A stretch of 64,000 nucleotides of DNA from UBA3537 sp038106885 (GCA_038106885.1 JAYNFX010000001.1:39329-103328); one strand, 5' to 3'. Positions 10,601 through 18,774 are shown, numbered from the stretch's first letter. Notes: generated by a model not told the origin, from the sequence alone. Translations and numbers: made by a program.

Positions 10601-10803
10601 CTCAACAATATGTTAGTAGTCGCCAAAATGGGATAACACAAACTGAAAAAACACTAATTAAACAGCTAAAAAAAGATTTAAAAAATGTTATAGTTAAAGT
10701 CAATAATTTTTTTGATGAAGATTGGATGAAATTTAAATCTTCACTAGAAACGGTCAATTTATCTCCATTTAAAAAAATTGAAACATTTGAACTAATAGAA
10801 TAA
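7642..10803 (+). CDS. Secreted Asp-box (BNR/VPS10-like) beta-propeller protein
   Basis: 1053 residues with an N-terminal signal peptide (about residues 1-18). About eleven Asp-box repeats of the form S-x-D-G-G-x-x-W are spread over the first 700 residues, for example SNDGGNTW, TIDGGKSW, THDGGENW, SEDGGLSW and TKDGGENW; this is the pattern of the ten-bladed propeller of VPS10/sortilin-type proteins. The last 200 residues are charged and helical, with several predicted coiled stretches. Such proteins are abundant in marine Bacteroidota and are often called glycosyl hydrolases, but no sialidase-type active site can be claimed. Co-transcription with the M1 peptidase suggests a role in protein binding or processing outside the cytoplasm. 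Confidence 0.88.
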   Translation: MKFRIFSLVYLFTIFSFSQEFDMNLVKNMKPRNIGPGGMSGRVTAVDVVLSNPDIIYVGTASGGLWKSTSGGVNWKPIFDNEVTSSIGAVAIQQSNPDVIWVGTGEGNPRNSLNGGYGIYKSNDGGNTWKVMGLEKTRHIHRVIIDPTNPDVVYVGAIGSPWGEHAERGVFKTIDGGKSWKKILYENKKTGIADLVMDPKNPNKLIAAMWEHKREPWFFNSGGKGSGIHVTHDGGENWKKLSAEEGLPKGDLGRIGLAIASNKTNIIYALIEAKKNGLYKSEDGGLSWKMINDNLNEIGNRPFYYADLYVDPENENRLFSIFTYVNKSEDGGKSFKQLMPAYGVSNGIHPDHHAWWIHPSNGNFMIDGNDGGLNITKDGGENWRFVGNLPVAQFYHINIDNEIPYNVYGGMQDNGSWRGPAYVWRDQGIRNSYWQEISFGDGFDVIPDPENSRYGWSMSQEGYVNRYDWITGNNYTVRPIQKDPNIKLRFNWNSAINIDPNNSNTIFFGSQFVHKSTDKGQTWEIISPDLTTNDPDKLNQSESGGLTMDATGAENYCSILVIEPSKIEEDLIWVGTDDGQVHLTKNRGNNWINLTSNIKGLPDGSWITQIKASNKNKGEALLVANDYRRFNYEAYAFKTINYGKTWKRILNNKDVKSYALCIVEDNIEANLIFLGTDDGLYISIDAGDNWTKWTNGFPTVPVKDLIIHPRESDLVIGTFGRAAWIIDNIEPLRAIAKNNKVLLDTIKLFSPPTAYKAAFQQPTGSRFGGDALYHGTNRPRGAKLSFYFNANNKLENDSITNWDSLYMKIYDNKKLIRTLKKKAPKESGINYFYWYMDEKGIQWPSKKIKESNYEPYGVKVPPGKFKLILEYGNLKSEQFIQVKNDPRIELDSEKEKEIYKNLKLLESYQKITSRITHQLAQSKEIAVNHQDLLKKFNNDEYKENSQLTEKTINEIEILFELIFGKEDKRQGITAEPTSTLLVRLREAQQYVSSRQNGITQTEKTLIKQLKKDLKNVIVKVNNFFDEDWMKFKSSLETVNLSPFKKIETFELIE

Positions 10804-10837
10804 AATTAAATTTTAATAACTTTATAAAAACACGCTT

Positions 10838-11410
10838 ATGAAAAAAATAATTTTTTCTTTATGCATTATTCTTGCATTTTTTACTTGCAAATCCAAAACT
10901 GACAATTCTATAATTGATAAAGTTGATTCTAAAATTAGTGGTTCTGATGATAATCCATCAAAATACCTTGTTATTGATTTAAACCCAAAAAGTAATAGTC
11001 GTGTTATTGGAAAAGTAAGGTTTGTTCAAGTTGGAGAAAATGTTATTATGACAGCAAAAGTATCTGGTCTTGATGAAGGTGAACATGCCATTCATATACA
11101 TGAAAAAAGTGACTGCTCATCAGACGATGGAAAATCTACAGGAGGACATTGGAATCCAACAGCTCAACCACATGGTAAGTGGGGCTCAAAGAAAGGATAT
11201 CATAAAGGAGATATTGGAAATTTTATTGTTGAAAATAAGAAAAATACAACAATAAAATTTACTACAGACCAATGGTGCATCGGGTGTGGAGATAAAACAA
11301 AAGATATTTTAGGTAAAGGACTTATAATACATAAGGGGGTAGACGATTTTGTATCACAACCATCAGGTGCAGCTGGTAGCAGAATTAGTTGTGCAGGGAT
11401 CATCGAATAA
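10838..11410 (+). CDS. sodC: Cu/Zn superoxide dismutase, probable lipoprotein
   Basis: 190 residues. All metal ligands can be aligned with the family: H86, H88, H104, H112, H122, D125 and H165, with the disulfide cysteines C93 and C185 and the active-site arginine R182 in GAAGSRISC. Two further cysteines, C147 and C150, occur in a CIGC motif within an inserted loop. The N-terminus is a short hydrophobic leader ending at C17 (AFFTC), a loose lipobox, so the enzyme is probably anchored by lipid in the periplasm or outer membrane. It removes superoxide outside the cytoplasm. It sits 34 bases after the repeat protein and 18 before the next gene. Confidence 0.94.
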   Translation: MKKIIFSLCIILAFFTCKSKTDNSIIDKVDSKISGSDDNPSKYLVIDLNPKSNSRVIGKVRFVQVGENVIMTAKVSGLDEGEHAIHIHEKSDCSSDDGKSTGGHWNPTAQPHGKWGSKKGYHKGDIGNFIVENKKNTTIKFTTDQWCIGCGDKTKDILGKGLIIHKGVDDFVSQPSGAAGSRISCAGIIE

Positions 11411-11428
11411 AATAAAAATTACTTTGTT

Positions 11429-12586
11429 ATGAATCCTTCTTCAAATGGTTGGTTCAAAAAACTATTAAAGCTTGCTGAAAAAGAGAATGATTGTATTATA
11501 TCATCAAAAAATGAATTATACCATAAATTAAAGTCTGTAGGCTTTATTTATGGCAGCAATGTTTCGTTATTATTTGAGAGTTTAAAAAATAAAGATTTTA
11601 ATCAAGAGGAACGTTGTAAAATAAATTACATATTATCATTATTTTATATTAATAAACTTAATAATAATGATGATAATTTTGAGTCAAACCTTAAAGAATT
11701 TTATCAAAATATCGGCTTTTATAAACGTAACTTTTTTAATGGATTAATTGGTGACGATATTGAATCTATAGTACATAAAAGAATTCAAATTAATAATAAT
11801 ATATTTTCCAAAAATTATAGTTTTTTTGTTACTAATTTTTTACTTTTTATTGACATTTTATCCTATAATTACTTCTTAAAAAATCCAAGCAAAACTGTTG
11901 ATTATCATACAGAATTAGAAAATTTTATCCGTGAAATTATTGTCGAAATTCTAATCTCAAAGAATAAAAAAAGTGATTATGAAAAAACTTTAATCAATTT
12001 ACTAGAATCATCATTTAGAACAGAGAATAACAAAAATTATCAAAGTGAATTTTTAAAAATTGATGATATTGCAGAAATTGAGAGAAATTACTTGCTTGAC
12101 TTAGCATGTATGGCTTCTTGGAATGAAAAAAATCATAACACAGACAATAAATTTTTTAATGAATTTAAAGTTAAATTCCAATTCGGTATTGATGAAATAA
12201 ACCAATCTAAGTCAGACATAGATAATTTTTATAATAACAATAAAGGCGATTTGTCAATTTTAAGTACACAGAATTTAGCTGTTAGATTTTATGAACATTC
12301 GGCAAACACAGTTAAAAAATTAATCACTAGAAACAGTAAATATTTATTTCAAGAACTAAAAGAAAGTAAAGAACTAGTAAAATTACTCTCAGAATCAACA
12401 GTTAGAAATTTAACCCCTGAAGAACAAAATAAAATGCAAGAACAACTCATGGATATATTAAAATCCATACCTAGTTTGGCAATTTTTTTACTTCCTGGAG
12501 GAGCTATCTTACTTCCTTTATTTATAAAATTTATACCCAAACTATTACCATCTGCATTTGATGAGAATAGAATTGATGAAAACTAA
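11429..12586 (+). CDS. LETM1-like domain protein
   Basis: 385 residues, Lys/Asn-rich and mostly helical, without a signal peptide. The C-terminus (about residues 340-378) contains the LETM1-type hydrophobic signature: a proline-bounded segment AIFLLPGGAILLP followed by FIKFIPKLLPSAF. In Bacteroidota such proteins are catalogued as LETM1-related and have been linked to biofilm traits in annotation; mitochondrial LETM1 takes part in cation/proton exchange. Whether this protein inserts in the membrane is uncertain because only one hydrophobic segment is present. It lies 6 bases ahead of the DUF1684 gene. Confidence 0.75.
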   Translation: MNPSSNGWFKKLLKLAEKENDCIISSKNELYHKLKSVGFIYGSNVSLLFESLKNKDFNQEERCKINYILSLFYINKLNNNDDNFESNLKEFYQNIGFYKRNFFNGLIGDDIESIVHKRIQINNNIFSKNYSFFVTNFLLFIDILSYNYFLKNPSKTVDYHTELENFIREIIVEILISKNKKSDYEKTLINLLESSFRTENNKNYQSEFLKIDDIAEIERNYLLDLACMASWNEKNHNTDNKFFNEFKVKFQFGIDEINQSKSDIDNFYNNNKGDLSILSTQNLAVRFYEHSANTVKKLITRNSKYLFQELKESKELVKLLSESTVRNLTPEEQNKMQEQLMDILKSIPSLAIFLLPGGAILLPLFIKFIPKLLPSAFDENRIDEN

Positions 12587-12592
12587 CTCAAT

Positions 12593-13477
12593 ATGAAAAA
12601 ATACATTTTTTTTACTATAGCTCTTTGTATGATTAATTGCAGTAAAAACAATTCAAAGAACAAAATAGAAATAAATAATTATTACATTCAAAAAATTGAA
12701 AATGAACGTAAAGAAAGAGATGAAAGAAGAGTTAAATATCTAAAAATTAGCGGATTGTTTAAATTAAATAAAACAAACTATTTAAACTTTGATCAAAATG
12801 ATAAACTATATGTAAGTAATTCGAAATTAAATACTACAATTGGTAAAATTGAAATTGAAAAAAAAGAAGTGAAATTCATTTCCAAATCTGAAGAAAAAAT
12901 TACCAATAAGAAAAATAATATTATCAAACTAAAAAAATTAGAATTAAACAAAATTGGGGATTCCGAAATGTTATTCTACAAGAATTTCAGTTGGAGAATA
13001 ATTACACGATCAAATGAACTTTACGTAAGAATTTGGGACGAAGATAATCCAGCTGTTAAAGAATTTCAGAGTTTCGAAAATTATGAAATAAATCCAAATT
13101 TAATATTTAATGCTAATTTTAAATATTATAAATCTAGCCAATTCAAAACTGTTGATTCAAAGCTTGGAATAAAAGACATTACAAATTTTATAGGAGAAAT
13201 AGAATTCGAATACTTAGGAAAAAACTATTTTCTTGAAGTTGGAGAAAATGGTTGGATTATGGTTGGAGATTACACTAATGGAGATACCACTTATGGCAGT
13301 GGTCGCTATTTGTATATTGATTTACCAGAGAAAGATGGTAAATGTTTAATTGATTTTAATTACCTGTATAATCCCCCGTGTAGCTATTCAGATTATACAA
13401 CATGTTTATTCCCAAGTTTAAAAAATAGACTTCCAATTAAAATTGAAGCTGGAGAACTATTTAAATTCAAAAATTAA
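12593..13477 (+). CDS. DUF1684 family lipoprotein
   Basis: 294 residues with a lipoprotein leader whose lipobox ends at C16 (MINC). The C-terminal half shows the conserved block of DUF1684: GDYTNGDTTYGSGRYLYIDLP, then a DFN motif and YNPPCSYSDYTTC before a terminal IEAGE. The family has no established biochemical activity. It follows the LETM1-like gene by 6 bases and probably closes this operon, since a sigma factor with its own leader starts 54 bases later. Confidence 0.85.
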   Translation: MKKYIFFTIALCMINCSKNNSKNKIEINNYYIQKIENERKERDERRVKYLKISGLFKLNKTNYLNFDQNDKLYVSNSKLNTTIGKIEIEKKEVKFISKSEEKITNKKNNIIKLKKLELNKIGDSEMLFYKNFSWRIITRSNELYVRIWDEDNPAVKEFQSFENYEINPNLIFNANFKYYKSSQFKTVDSKLGIKDITNFIGEIEFEYLGKNYFLEVGENGWIMVGDYTNGDTTYGSGRYLYIDLPEKDGKCLIDFNYLYNPPCSYSDYTTCLFPSLKNRLPIKIEAGELFKFKN

Positions 13478-13531
13478 TAAGTAAAGCGTAACAAATTAAT
13501 AAAAAAACGTCTTACTTTAAATTAGTCTATA

Positions 13532-14029
13532 TTGGAAAAAATCGATGAGAATAAATTTGTAGACCTAGTTGACAAACATCAAAACTTGGTTCATAAAATT
13601 TGTAAGCTATATACAAATAGCATAGCTGAGCACAAAGATTTATTTCAAGAAATTACTATTCAACTTTGGAAAGCATATCCAAAATTTAGAGGAGATTCAA
13701 AATTTAGCACATGGATGTATCGTGTTGGAATAAATACTGCAATAACAATCTACCGAAAATCAAAGCGAAGAATAAGAAGCTATAACTTTGATGATGTTTC
13801 CTACAAGATTCCTGAGGACAATCCTTACAATGACCAGGAAGACAAACAATTAGAGGCTATTTATGAAGCTGTCAAAGCATTAAATGATATTGAAAAGGCA
13901 ATTGTATTTCTTTATCTAGAAGATAAATCATATAGAGAAATTAGCGAAACTATCGGTTTAACAGAAGTTAATGCTAGAGTAAAAATGAATAGAATAAAAA
14001 ATAAATTAAAAAAACAGTTAAATCCTTGA
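13532..14029 (+). CDS. RNA polymerase sigma factor, ECF type
   Basis: 165 residues. Region 2 spans about residues 8-75 (DLFQEITIQLWKAYPKFRG, then FSTWMYRVGINTAI), and region 4 about residues 110-160 with the helix-turn-helix YREISETIGLTEVNARVKM. There is no region 3, as in extracytoplasmic-function sigma factors. The start is a TTG at 13532; no ATG fits in frame before region 2. The next gene, a four-helix membrane protein, begins two bases after the stop and is the likely partner or anti-sigma protein. Confidence 0.9.
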   Translation: MEKIDENKFVDLVDKHQNLVHKICKLYTNSIAEHKDLFQEITIQLWKAYPKFRGDSKFSTWMYRVGINTAITIYRKSKRRIRSYNFDDVSYKIPEDNPYNDQEDKQLEAIYEAVKALNDIEKAIVFLYLEDKSYREISETIGLTEVNARVKMNRIKNKLKKQLNP

Positions 14030-14031
14030 TT

Positions 14032-14673
14032 ATGGATGAATTAAAACAATTAAAAAAGGACTGGCAAAAAGATAAAAAATTTCCAAAAATTAATAAAAGT
14101 GAAATTTATAAATTTTTACACAAAAAATCCTCTTCAATTGTCAAATGGATTTTTATAATAAGTATTATAGAATTTAGTTTTTGGTGTATTATATCCTTTT
14201 TGATTAAAGACAATGAAAATCAACAGCGATTTGATGAATATGGAATGGAATATATTATTTGGCCGTTAATGATTACAGGATACGTTGTATTATTTTACTT
14301 TTTTGTTTTGTTCTATAGAAATTACAAGTCAATTTCAACAACTGTAAATTCTAAAGCACTAATGGAACAAATTTTAAAAACCAGAAAAACTGTAAAATAC
14401 TATGTTGTATTTAACTTAATATTTTTATACATATCTATGGCTATTGGAGTTATGATTGAACTTAACAATAACCCTGACGTATTATTACAGACATCAAAAT
14501 TTACTGAATCAGGAGATTTCTATATTTTTTATGGAATTGTTATTCTAATAACTCTTTTAGCAATGGGAGTTATTACTGTCTTTTTTCTAATATTTTACTA
14601 TTTGATATATGGTATTTTATTAAAAAAATTAAAGAAAAACTACAAAGAGTTAAAGGCAATTGAAAAACAATAA
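14032..14673 (+). CDS. Four-helix membrane protein, putative sigma-factor partner
   Basis: 213 residues. A basic soluble N-terminus of about 40 residues is followed by about four hydrophobic segments (near residues 40-60, 80-105, 125-145 and 165-195), then a charged lysine-rich tail. The ATG at 14032 is two bases after the sigma factor stop; an overlapping TTG at 14026 is less likely. No enzyme family is recognised. A cytoplasmic N-terminus ahead of membrane helices, immediately downstream of an ECF sigma gene, fits an anti-sigma factor, but no zinc-binding HxxxCxxC motif is present, so this remains inference. Confidence 0.7.
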   Translation: MDELKQLKKDWQKDKKFPKINKSEIYKFLHKKSSSIVKWIFIISIIEFSFWCIISFLIKDNENQQRFDEYGMEYIIWPLMITGYVVLFYFFVLFYRNYKSISTTVNSKALMEQILKTRKTVKYYVVFNLIFLYISMAIGVMIELNNNPDVLLQTSKFTESGDFYIFYGIVILITLLAMGVITVFFLIFYYLIYGILLKKLKKNYKELKAIEKQ

Positions 14674-14677
14674 GCTA

Positions 14678-15475
14678 TCACCAATCTCGTTTTTTATTTA
14701 AACGCTCATTTTCAATCAATTCTTCCTGGGAAATTACCTTCAAAAAAGAAGGATGTTGTTCTATTGAATATTCAATCTTTTCGACAATTTGTTCAATAGA
14801 TTCATTTTCGTAATCAATCTTTAAGGGTTTCTTAATCTCCATTGATTGCAAAATGTTTTTCTTCTTAATCCTAATCCCTTTTTTATCAAAAGCACGTCTG
14901 AAACCATCAATAACAATTGGAACAACTACTGGCTTGTAATGTTTTATGATATGAGCAGTTCCTTTTCGAATTGGCTTGAAAGGTGTTGTTGTACCTTGCG
15001 GAAATGTTATAACCCATCCATCATCAAGTGCTTTTTTAATATTTGAAATATCACTCATTTTAACTTGTCGATTCACATCTTTTCCTGATGCCCTCCAAGT
15101 ACGTTCAATACTAATTGATCCCGCGTATGCAAATATTTTAGGCAACAAACCAGACTTCATCGTTTCTTTTGCAGCAACATAATAAAGATTTAATTTGGGG
15201 TCCCACAAATAACCAACATTTTTTAATGTATCATCTCTTCCGCTTAGAGCTGCGTTAAAAACATGAAACATTGCAACAACATCTGCAAAATAAGTTTGAT
15301 GGTTAGAAATAAATAAAACATTAGTTTCAGACAATTCACGCAAAATGTTAGAACCCTCTATTTTTAATTCATTAAAACCGTGATATCTTTGGTGACTAAT
15401 TGCACCTAAAATTCTAATAATCCATTTTTTGATTAAGAGATATTGACCAAAAATATTTTTTTTGAATAAATTCAT
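14678..15475 (-). CDS. 1-acylglycerol-3-phosphate acyltransferase family protein (PlsC-like)
   Basis: 265 residues, with the acyltransferase fold recognisable from the block ISNHQTYFADV (residues 56-66) and FPQGTTTPF near residue 155. The first motif is NH-x5-D (H59, D65) rather than the usual NH-x4-D, and the second has QGT in place of EGT, so this is a divergent branch widespread in flavobacteria. The family transfers an acyl chain to a glycerolipid at the inner face of the membrane. No clear transmembrane helix is present beyond one short hydrophobic stretch near the N-terminus. It is convergent with the sigma-factor pair and lies 24 bases after the Nudix gene on the same strand. Confidence 0.82.
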   Translation of the reverse strand: MNLFKKNIFGQYLLIKKWIIRILGAISHQRYHGFNELKIEGSNILRELSETNVLFISNHQTYFADVVAMFHVFNAALSGRDDTLKNVGYLWDPKLNLYYVAAKETMKSGLLPKIFAYAGSISIERTWRASGKDVNRQVKMSDISNIKKALDDGWVITFPQGTTTPFKPIRKGTAHIIKHYKPVVVPIVIDGFRRAFDKKGIRIKKKNILQSMEIKKPLKIDYENESIEQIVEKIEYSIEQHPSFLKVISQEELIENERLNKKRDW

Positions 15476-15499
15476 GCAAAAATAAAATGCAAACCTAAG

Positions 15500-16147
15500 C
15501 TATTTTTTATTAATCAAATTTAAAAGACTAATTATTTCGATTAAAATCATTGCTGTCGCTCCCCAAATAATATGTCCATTAAAAACAAATGAAGGAACTG
15601 AAATAGTTGGTCCGTAAGAAGTTTTTACAATTGATTTTTTTTGATTATTGGAATTTAAAATTGATTTTAATGAAACTTCAAAAATAGAATCAATTTCCGA
15701 AATTTGAGGAGTGAAATTTGGTGTTTTTAAAGTATATCCAATGTAGGGCTTGACAACAAAATTACTTGGCGGAATAAAAACCTCAGTCATTGGTCTTATA
15801 ATTCTAATTGTCTTGATGTCGACTCCAACTTCTTCATGAGTCTCACGAATTGCGGTTTGAGATAAATCAATATCCTGTTTCTCGGGTTTACCGCCTGGAA
15901 ATCCAACTTGAGAAGAGTGTATACCTGAATTAGATTTTCTGACTATAAACACTACAGATGTTTCTTTATTTCGACCCGGGTAAAATAAACATAAAACAGC
16001 TGCAGGATTTGCTTTATTACTTGATTTATTAAATTTATTAATTAATTGATCTCTGAATGGTGGAGCCATTAATAATTGAAATTTTTCACCTGGTAGTTTC
16101 AATGTATTAATTTCATTAATAATTTTATAAAATGTACTAAATCTCAT
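15500..16147 (-). CDS. Nudix hydrolase, CoA pyrophosphatase type
   Basis: About 215 residues from the ATG at 16147; a TTG 15 bases upstream is also open but unneeded. The Nudix box is complete: GGKPE followed by AIRETHEEVGV. The preceding HSSQVGFPGG is the extra UPF0035-type signature that marks coenzyme-A/acyl-CoA pyrophosphatases of the YeaB (NudL) group. It would split CoA or oxidised CoA into 3',5'-ADP and phosphopantetheine. It shares a strand with the downstream acyltransferase gene, which also uses acyl-CoA or acyl-ACP, so a link to lipid or CoA turnover is plausible. Divergent from the cyclophilin gene. Confidence 0.9.
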   Translation of the reverse strand: MRFSTFYKIINEINTLKLPGEKFQLLMAPPFRDQLINKFNKSSNKANPAAVLCLFYPGRNKETSVVFIVRKSNSGIHSSQVGFPGGKPEKQDIDLSQTAIRETHEEVGVDIKTIRIIRPMTEVFIPPSNFVVKPYIGYTLKTPNFTPQISEIDSIFEVSLKSILNSNNQKKSIVKTSYGPTISVPSFVFNGHIIWGATAMILIEIISLLNLINKK

Positions 16148-16179
16148 ATATTTCAAAAACAAATAATCTTACAACTAAC

Positions 16180-16869
16180 ATGCGCTATTTTTGTCTATTT
16201 TTTTTTATGTTAAACTGTCAAGTTAAGAAATCTGATCCGATAAAAGTAAATTCTGAAATCCAAAGTGATATTAAAAAAGTCAATTCCCAAAAAACCATTA
16301 GTGAAATTGATAAAGAGTTTTTAATCAATGATGAAAATGTTATGGAGTTTTTTTTAGAATACGATAAACTAAATAAAGAAAATAAGGTGAGAATATATAC
16401 TGATTATGGCAGTATTGATATACGGCTATTTGAAGAAACTAAATTCCATAGGTCCAATTTCATTTATCTGACCAAAAAAAAATATTTCGATAATACTCAA
16501 TTTTACAGAGTCATAAATAATTTTATAATTCAAGGAGGTAATAGCGATGACAAAATAACACTTGATAAAAGAAAAAAAATAGGTCGTTATCTATTACCAA
16601 ATGATAATAAAAAAGGATTTAAACATAATAGAGGAATGGTGAGTATGCCCAGTAGCGCAGTTCAAAATCCTTACAAAATGGCATCACCTTATGAATTTTT
16701 TATAGTTCAACAAAAAGGTGGAGCACATCATTTAGATGGTGACTATGCAGTTTTCGGAAAAGTAATTTCTGGAATGGATGTAGTTGATAAAATTGCGTCA
16801 ATGCCGACCGATAATGGTGACTGGCCTGAAAAAAATATCTACATAAATAAAATTGAAATCATAAACTAA
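16180..16869 (+). CDS. Cyclophilin-type peptidyl-prolyl isomerase, lipoprotein
   Basis: 229 residues with a very short leader ending in the lipobox cysteine C13 (MLNC). The cyclophilin domain begins near residue 70 with VRIYTDYGSIDIRLFEE and includes FYRVINNFIIQGGNSD, the HNRGMVSMPSS segment and FGKVISGMDVVDKI. It should assist folding of exported proteins in the periplasm. The loop around LPNDNKKGFKH is longer than in minimal cyclophilins. It is a single gene between the divergent Nudix gene and oxyR. Confidence 0.92.
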   Translation: MRYFCLFFFMLNCQVKKSDPIKVNSEIQSDIKKVNSQKTISEIDKEFLINDENVMEFFLEYDKLNKENKVRIYTDYGSIDIRLFEETKFHRSNFIYLTKKKYFDNTQFYRVINNFIIQGGNSDDKITLDKRKKIGRYLLPNDNKKGFKHNRGMVSMPSSAVQNPYKMASPYEFFIVQQKGGAHHLDGDYAVFGKVISGMDVVDKIASMPTDNGDWPEKNIYINKIEIIN

Positions 16870-16924
16870 AATTTAATTTTAACCTTAGTTTTGACTATTA
16901 CAAAATAGTAATAAGTAAAATTTA

Positions 16925-16932
16925 TAAATTTG
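16925..16932 (+). promoter_or_regulatory. -7 promoter box of oxyR
   Basis: TAAATTTG fits TAnnTTTG and lies 14 bases before the oxyR ATG. There is no TTTG at the expected -33 distance, which would suit a weak or activator-dependent promoter. Confidence 0.45.
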
Positions 16933-16946
16933 TACAAAACGTTTGA

Positions 16947-17879
16947 ATGACAATAACTCAATTATTATATGTTTTAGCTGTTTCAGAACATAAAAATTTC
17001 ACAAAAGCAGCTCAAAATTGCCATGTTACTCAACCAACATTGAGTATGCAAGTACAAAAACTTGAGGAAGAATTAAATGTTCAAATATTTGATCGAACAA
17101 AAAAACCTATTGAACTAACCAATGTTGGAAAAAAAATAGTAAATCAGGCTAAAAATATTGTTGCGGAAGCTGATCGTATTGCTGATATTGTTGATCAAGA
17201 AAAGGGATTCATTGGAGGAGAATTCAAATTAGGTATAATTCCAACTGTAATGCCAACACTATTACCAATGTTTCTTAAAACATATGTAAAAAGATATCCA
17301 AAAGTAAAATTAAAAATAGAAGAACTTACAACAGACGAAATTATTAATAGACTTGAAGATGGAAATTTAGATGGAGCAATTGCTGCATCTCCGCTTAATG
17401 TTGATAACATCAAAGAAAGAGTTCTTTATTATGAGCCATTTGTTGGATACATTTCACCTAATCATAGATTAAAAATTAAAACTGAGATAGAAACATCTGA
17501 TCTAGATATAAATGACATTCTAATTCTTGAAGATGGACACTGTTTTAGACAAGGTGTCTTAAATTTATGTAAAATAAAAAAAGAACAAGAGCTAGATAAT
17601 TTTCAGTTAGAAAGCGGTAGTATTGAGATGCTGGTTAAATTAGTTAACGAAGGAATGGGTATGACATTGTTACCATACCTAAATACATTAGATTTAAAAG
17701 ATAATGAAAAAGAAAACCTAAGATTTTTTGTTAATCCTTCACCTGCTAGAGAAGTCAGTTTATTGTACAATAAAAATGAATTAAAAATTCAAATTATAGA
17801 TAGTATTCAACAAATAATTTCAGGAATTATTAGAGGAGCAATTAAATTCCAAGACGTCAAAATCATAAGTCCAAAATAG
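16947..17879 (+). CDS. oxyR: LysR family hydrogen peroxide sensor OxyR
   Basis: 310 residues. The LysR winged helix occupies residues 1-60 (FTKAAQNCHVTQPTLSMQV), followed by the linker helix and a LysR substrate-binding domain. The redox motif EDGHCFRQGVLNLC places cysteines at residues 199 and 208, exactly the numbers and nine-residue spacing of the E. coli OxyR sensing pair. Oxidation of that pair by peroxide makes OxyR activate antioxidant genes. No catalase or Dps gene lies beside it here; Bcp is about 10 kb away. Assignment is firm because both the fold and the two cysteines are present. Confidence 0.95.
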   Translation: MTITQLLYVLAVSEHKNFTKAAQNCHVTQPTLSMQVQKLEEELNVQIFDRTKKPIELTNVGKKIVNQAKNIVAEADRIADIVDQEKGFIGGEFKLGIIPTVMPTLLPMFLKTYVKRYPKVKLKIEELTTDEIINRLEDGNLDGAIAASPLNVDNIKERVLYYEPFVGYISPNHRLKIKTEIETSDLDINDILILEDGHCFRQGVLNLCKIKKEQELDNFQLESGSIEMLVKLVNEGMGMTLLPYLNTLDLKDNEKENLRFFVNPSPAREVSLLYNKNELKIQIIDSIQQIISGIIRGAIKFQDVKIISPK

Positions 17880-17892
17880 ATTAACTAAATAA

Positions 17893-18087
17893 CTATTTTA
17901 AATACACACGACATTGCTCAAGCTCAGGATTTTGAAATATTAAAGATTGAACATATATTTTTAGCTCTTCTTTCTCATATGGCATTAAGCGCAGCATGGC
18001 TTTTTGAAGTTCTAAACAAAATAATTGAGGATTGAAACTAACTTTTTTTAAAACTGATTTTGTGTATTCAAACATTGCTCTAGACAT
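17893..18087 (-). CDS. Small conserved-type protein of unknown function
   Basis: 64 residues starting MSRAMFEYTKSVLKKVS, with two cysteines (LFC near residue 24 and EQC near 58) and a predicted all-helical, soluble fold. I recognise the opening as resembling small hypothetical proteins of flavobacteria, but no function is known to me. It is convergent with oxyR, with only 13 bases between the stops. Confidence 0.7.
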   Translation of the reverse strand: MSRAMFEYTKSVLKKVSFNPQLFCLELQKAMLRLMPYEKEELKIYVQSLIFQNPELEQCRVYLK

Positions 18088-18178
18088 AGTTTATTTGTTT
18101 ATAATTTTAAAAGAGTAGTTATAATCAATAAGCAAAATGTTTATTTATTAAATTTAAATAAAATAATTGAAAAAATTG

Positions 18179-18634
18179 TTATGGCTTCAATTTTAAACTC
18201 CAAGTAAATGAAAATTTTGAAATCACATCACCTTTGGAATCTATTCCGTCTGCATTTAAAATAATTGTTTGTGACTCTTTTGTTTCAATAGCATTTTTCA
18301 ATGCCTTATCGATTTCAAATCCTTGATCACATTTAAACCTGATAATCCCCCTACCCTTTTTTATGAATTCAGCGTCATTACTAACAACAAGCATTGAAAT
18401 TTTTTTGTTTAATTCCTTTAGTTTAATAATAATTAAAGCACCAGTAGCAAGCTCAGCTGACATACCCTGAACTGCCCAATACATTGATTTGAATGGATTT
18501 TTATTTATCCATTTGTGGCGTACAGAAGTTATACAACTAGATTGATTTATTGATTTAATCCTAACTCCGCATAAAAAAGCAGATGGAAGATTTAATGCTA
18601 CAAAAAAATTAAGCTTTTTTACTGAACTAACCAT
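18179..18634 (-). CDS. DUF4442 hotdog-fold protein (thioesterase-like)
   Basis: 151 residues with the DUF4442 arrangement: an N-terminal helix, then RHKWINKNPFKSMYWAVQGMSAELATG containing the central hotdog helix, then strands ending FSFTWSLK. DUF4442 proteins are related to acyl-CoA thioesterases of the YiiD/PaaI kind; this relation is known of the family, while the substrate here is unknown. It lies on the same strand as the 64-residue protein, 91 bases before it. Confidence 0.8.
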   Translation of the reverse strand: MVSSVKKLNFFVALNLPSAFLCGVRIKSINQSSCITSVRHKWINKNPFKSMYWAVQGMSAELATGALIIIKLKELNKKISMLVVSNDAEFIKKGRGIIRFKCDQGFEIDKALKNAIETKESQTIILNADGIDSKGDVISKFSFTWSLKLKP

Positions 18635-18774
18635 TTAAATAACTTAGGTAGCTAATATACTGTTATTTTAAAAATATAATTAATAAATAAGTTTATACAA
18701 CATAATATATAACAATAAATGAGTGATAAATATTTTAAAATCATTATTGTATTTTAGTGTTTCAAAATTTAACT

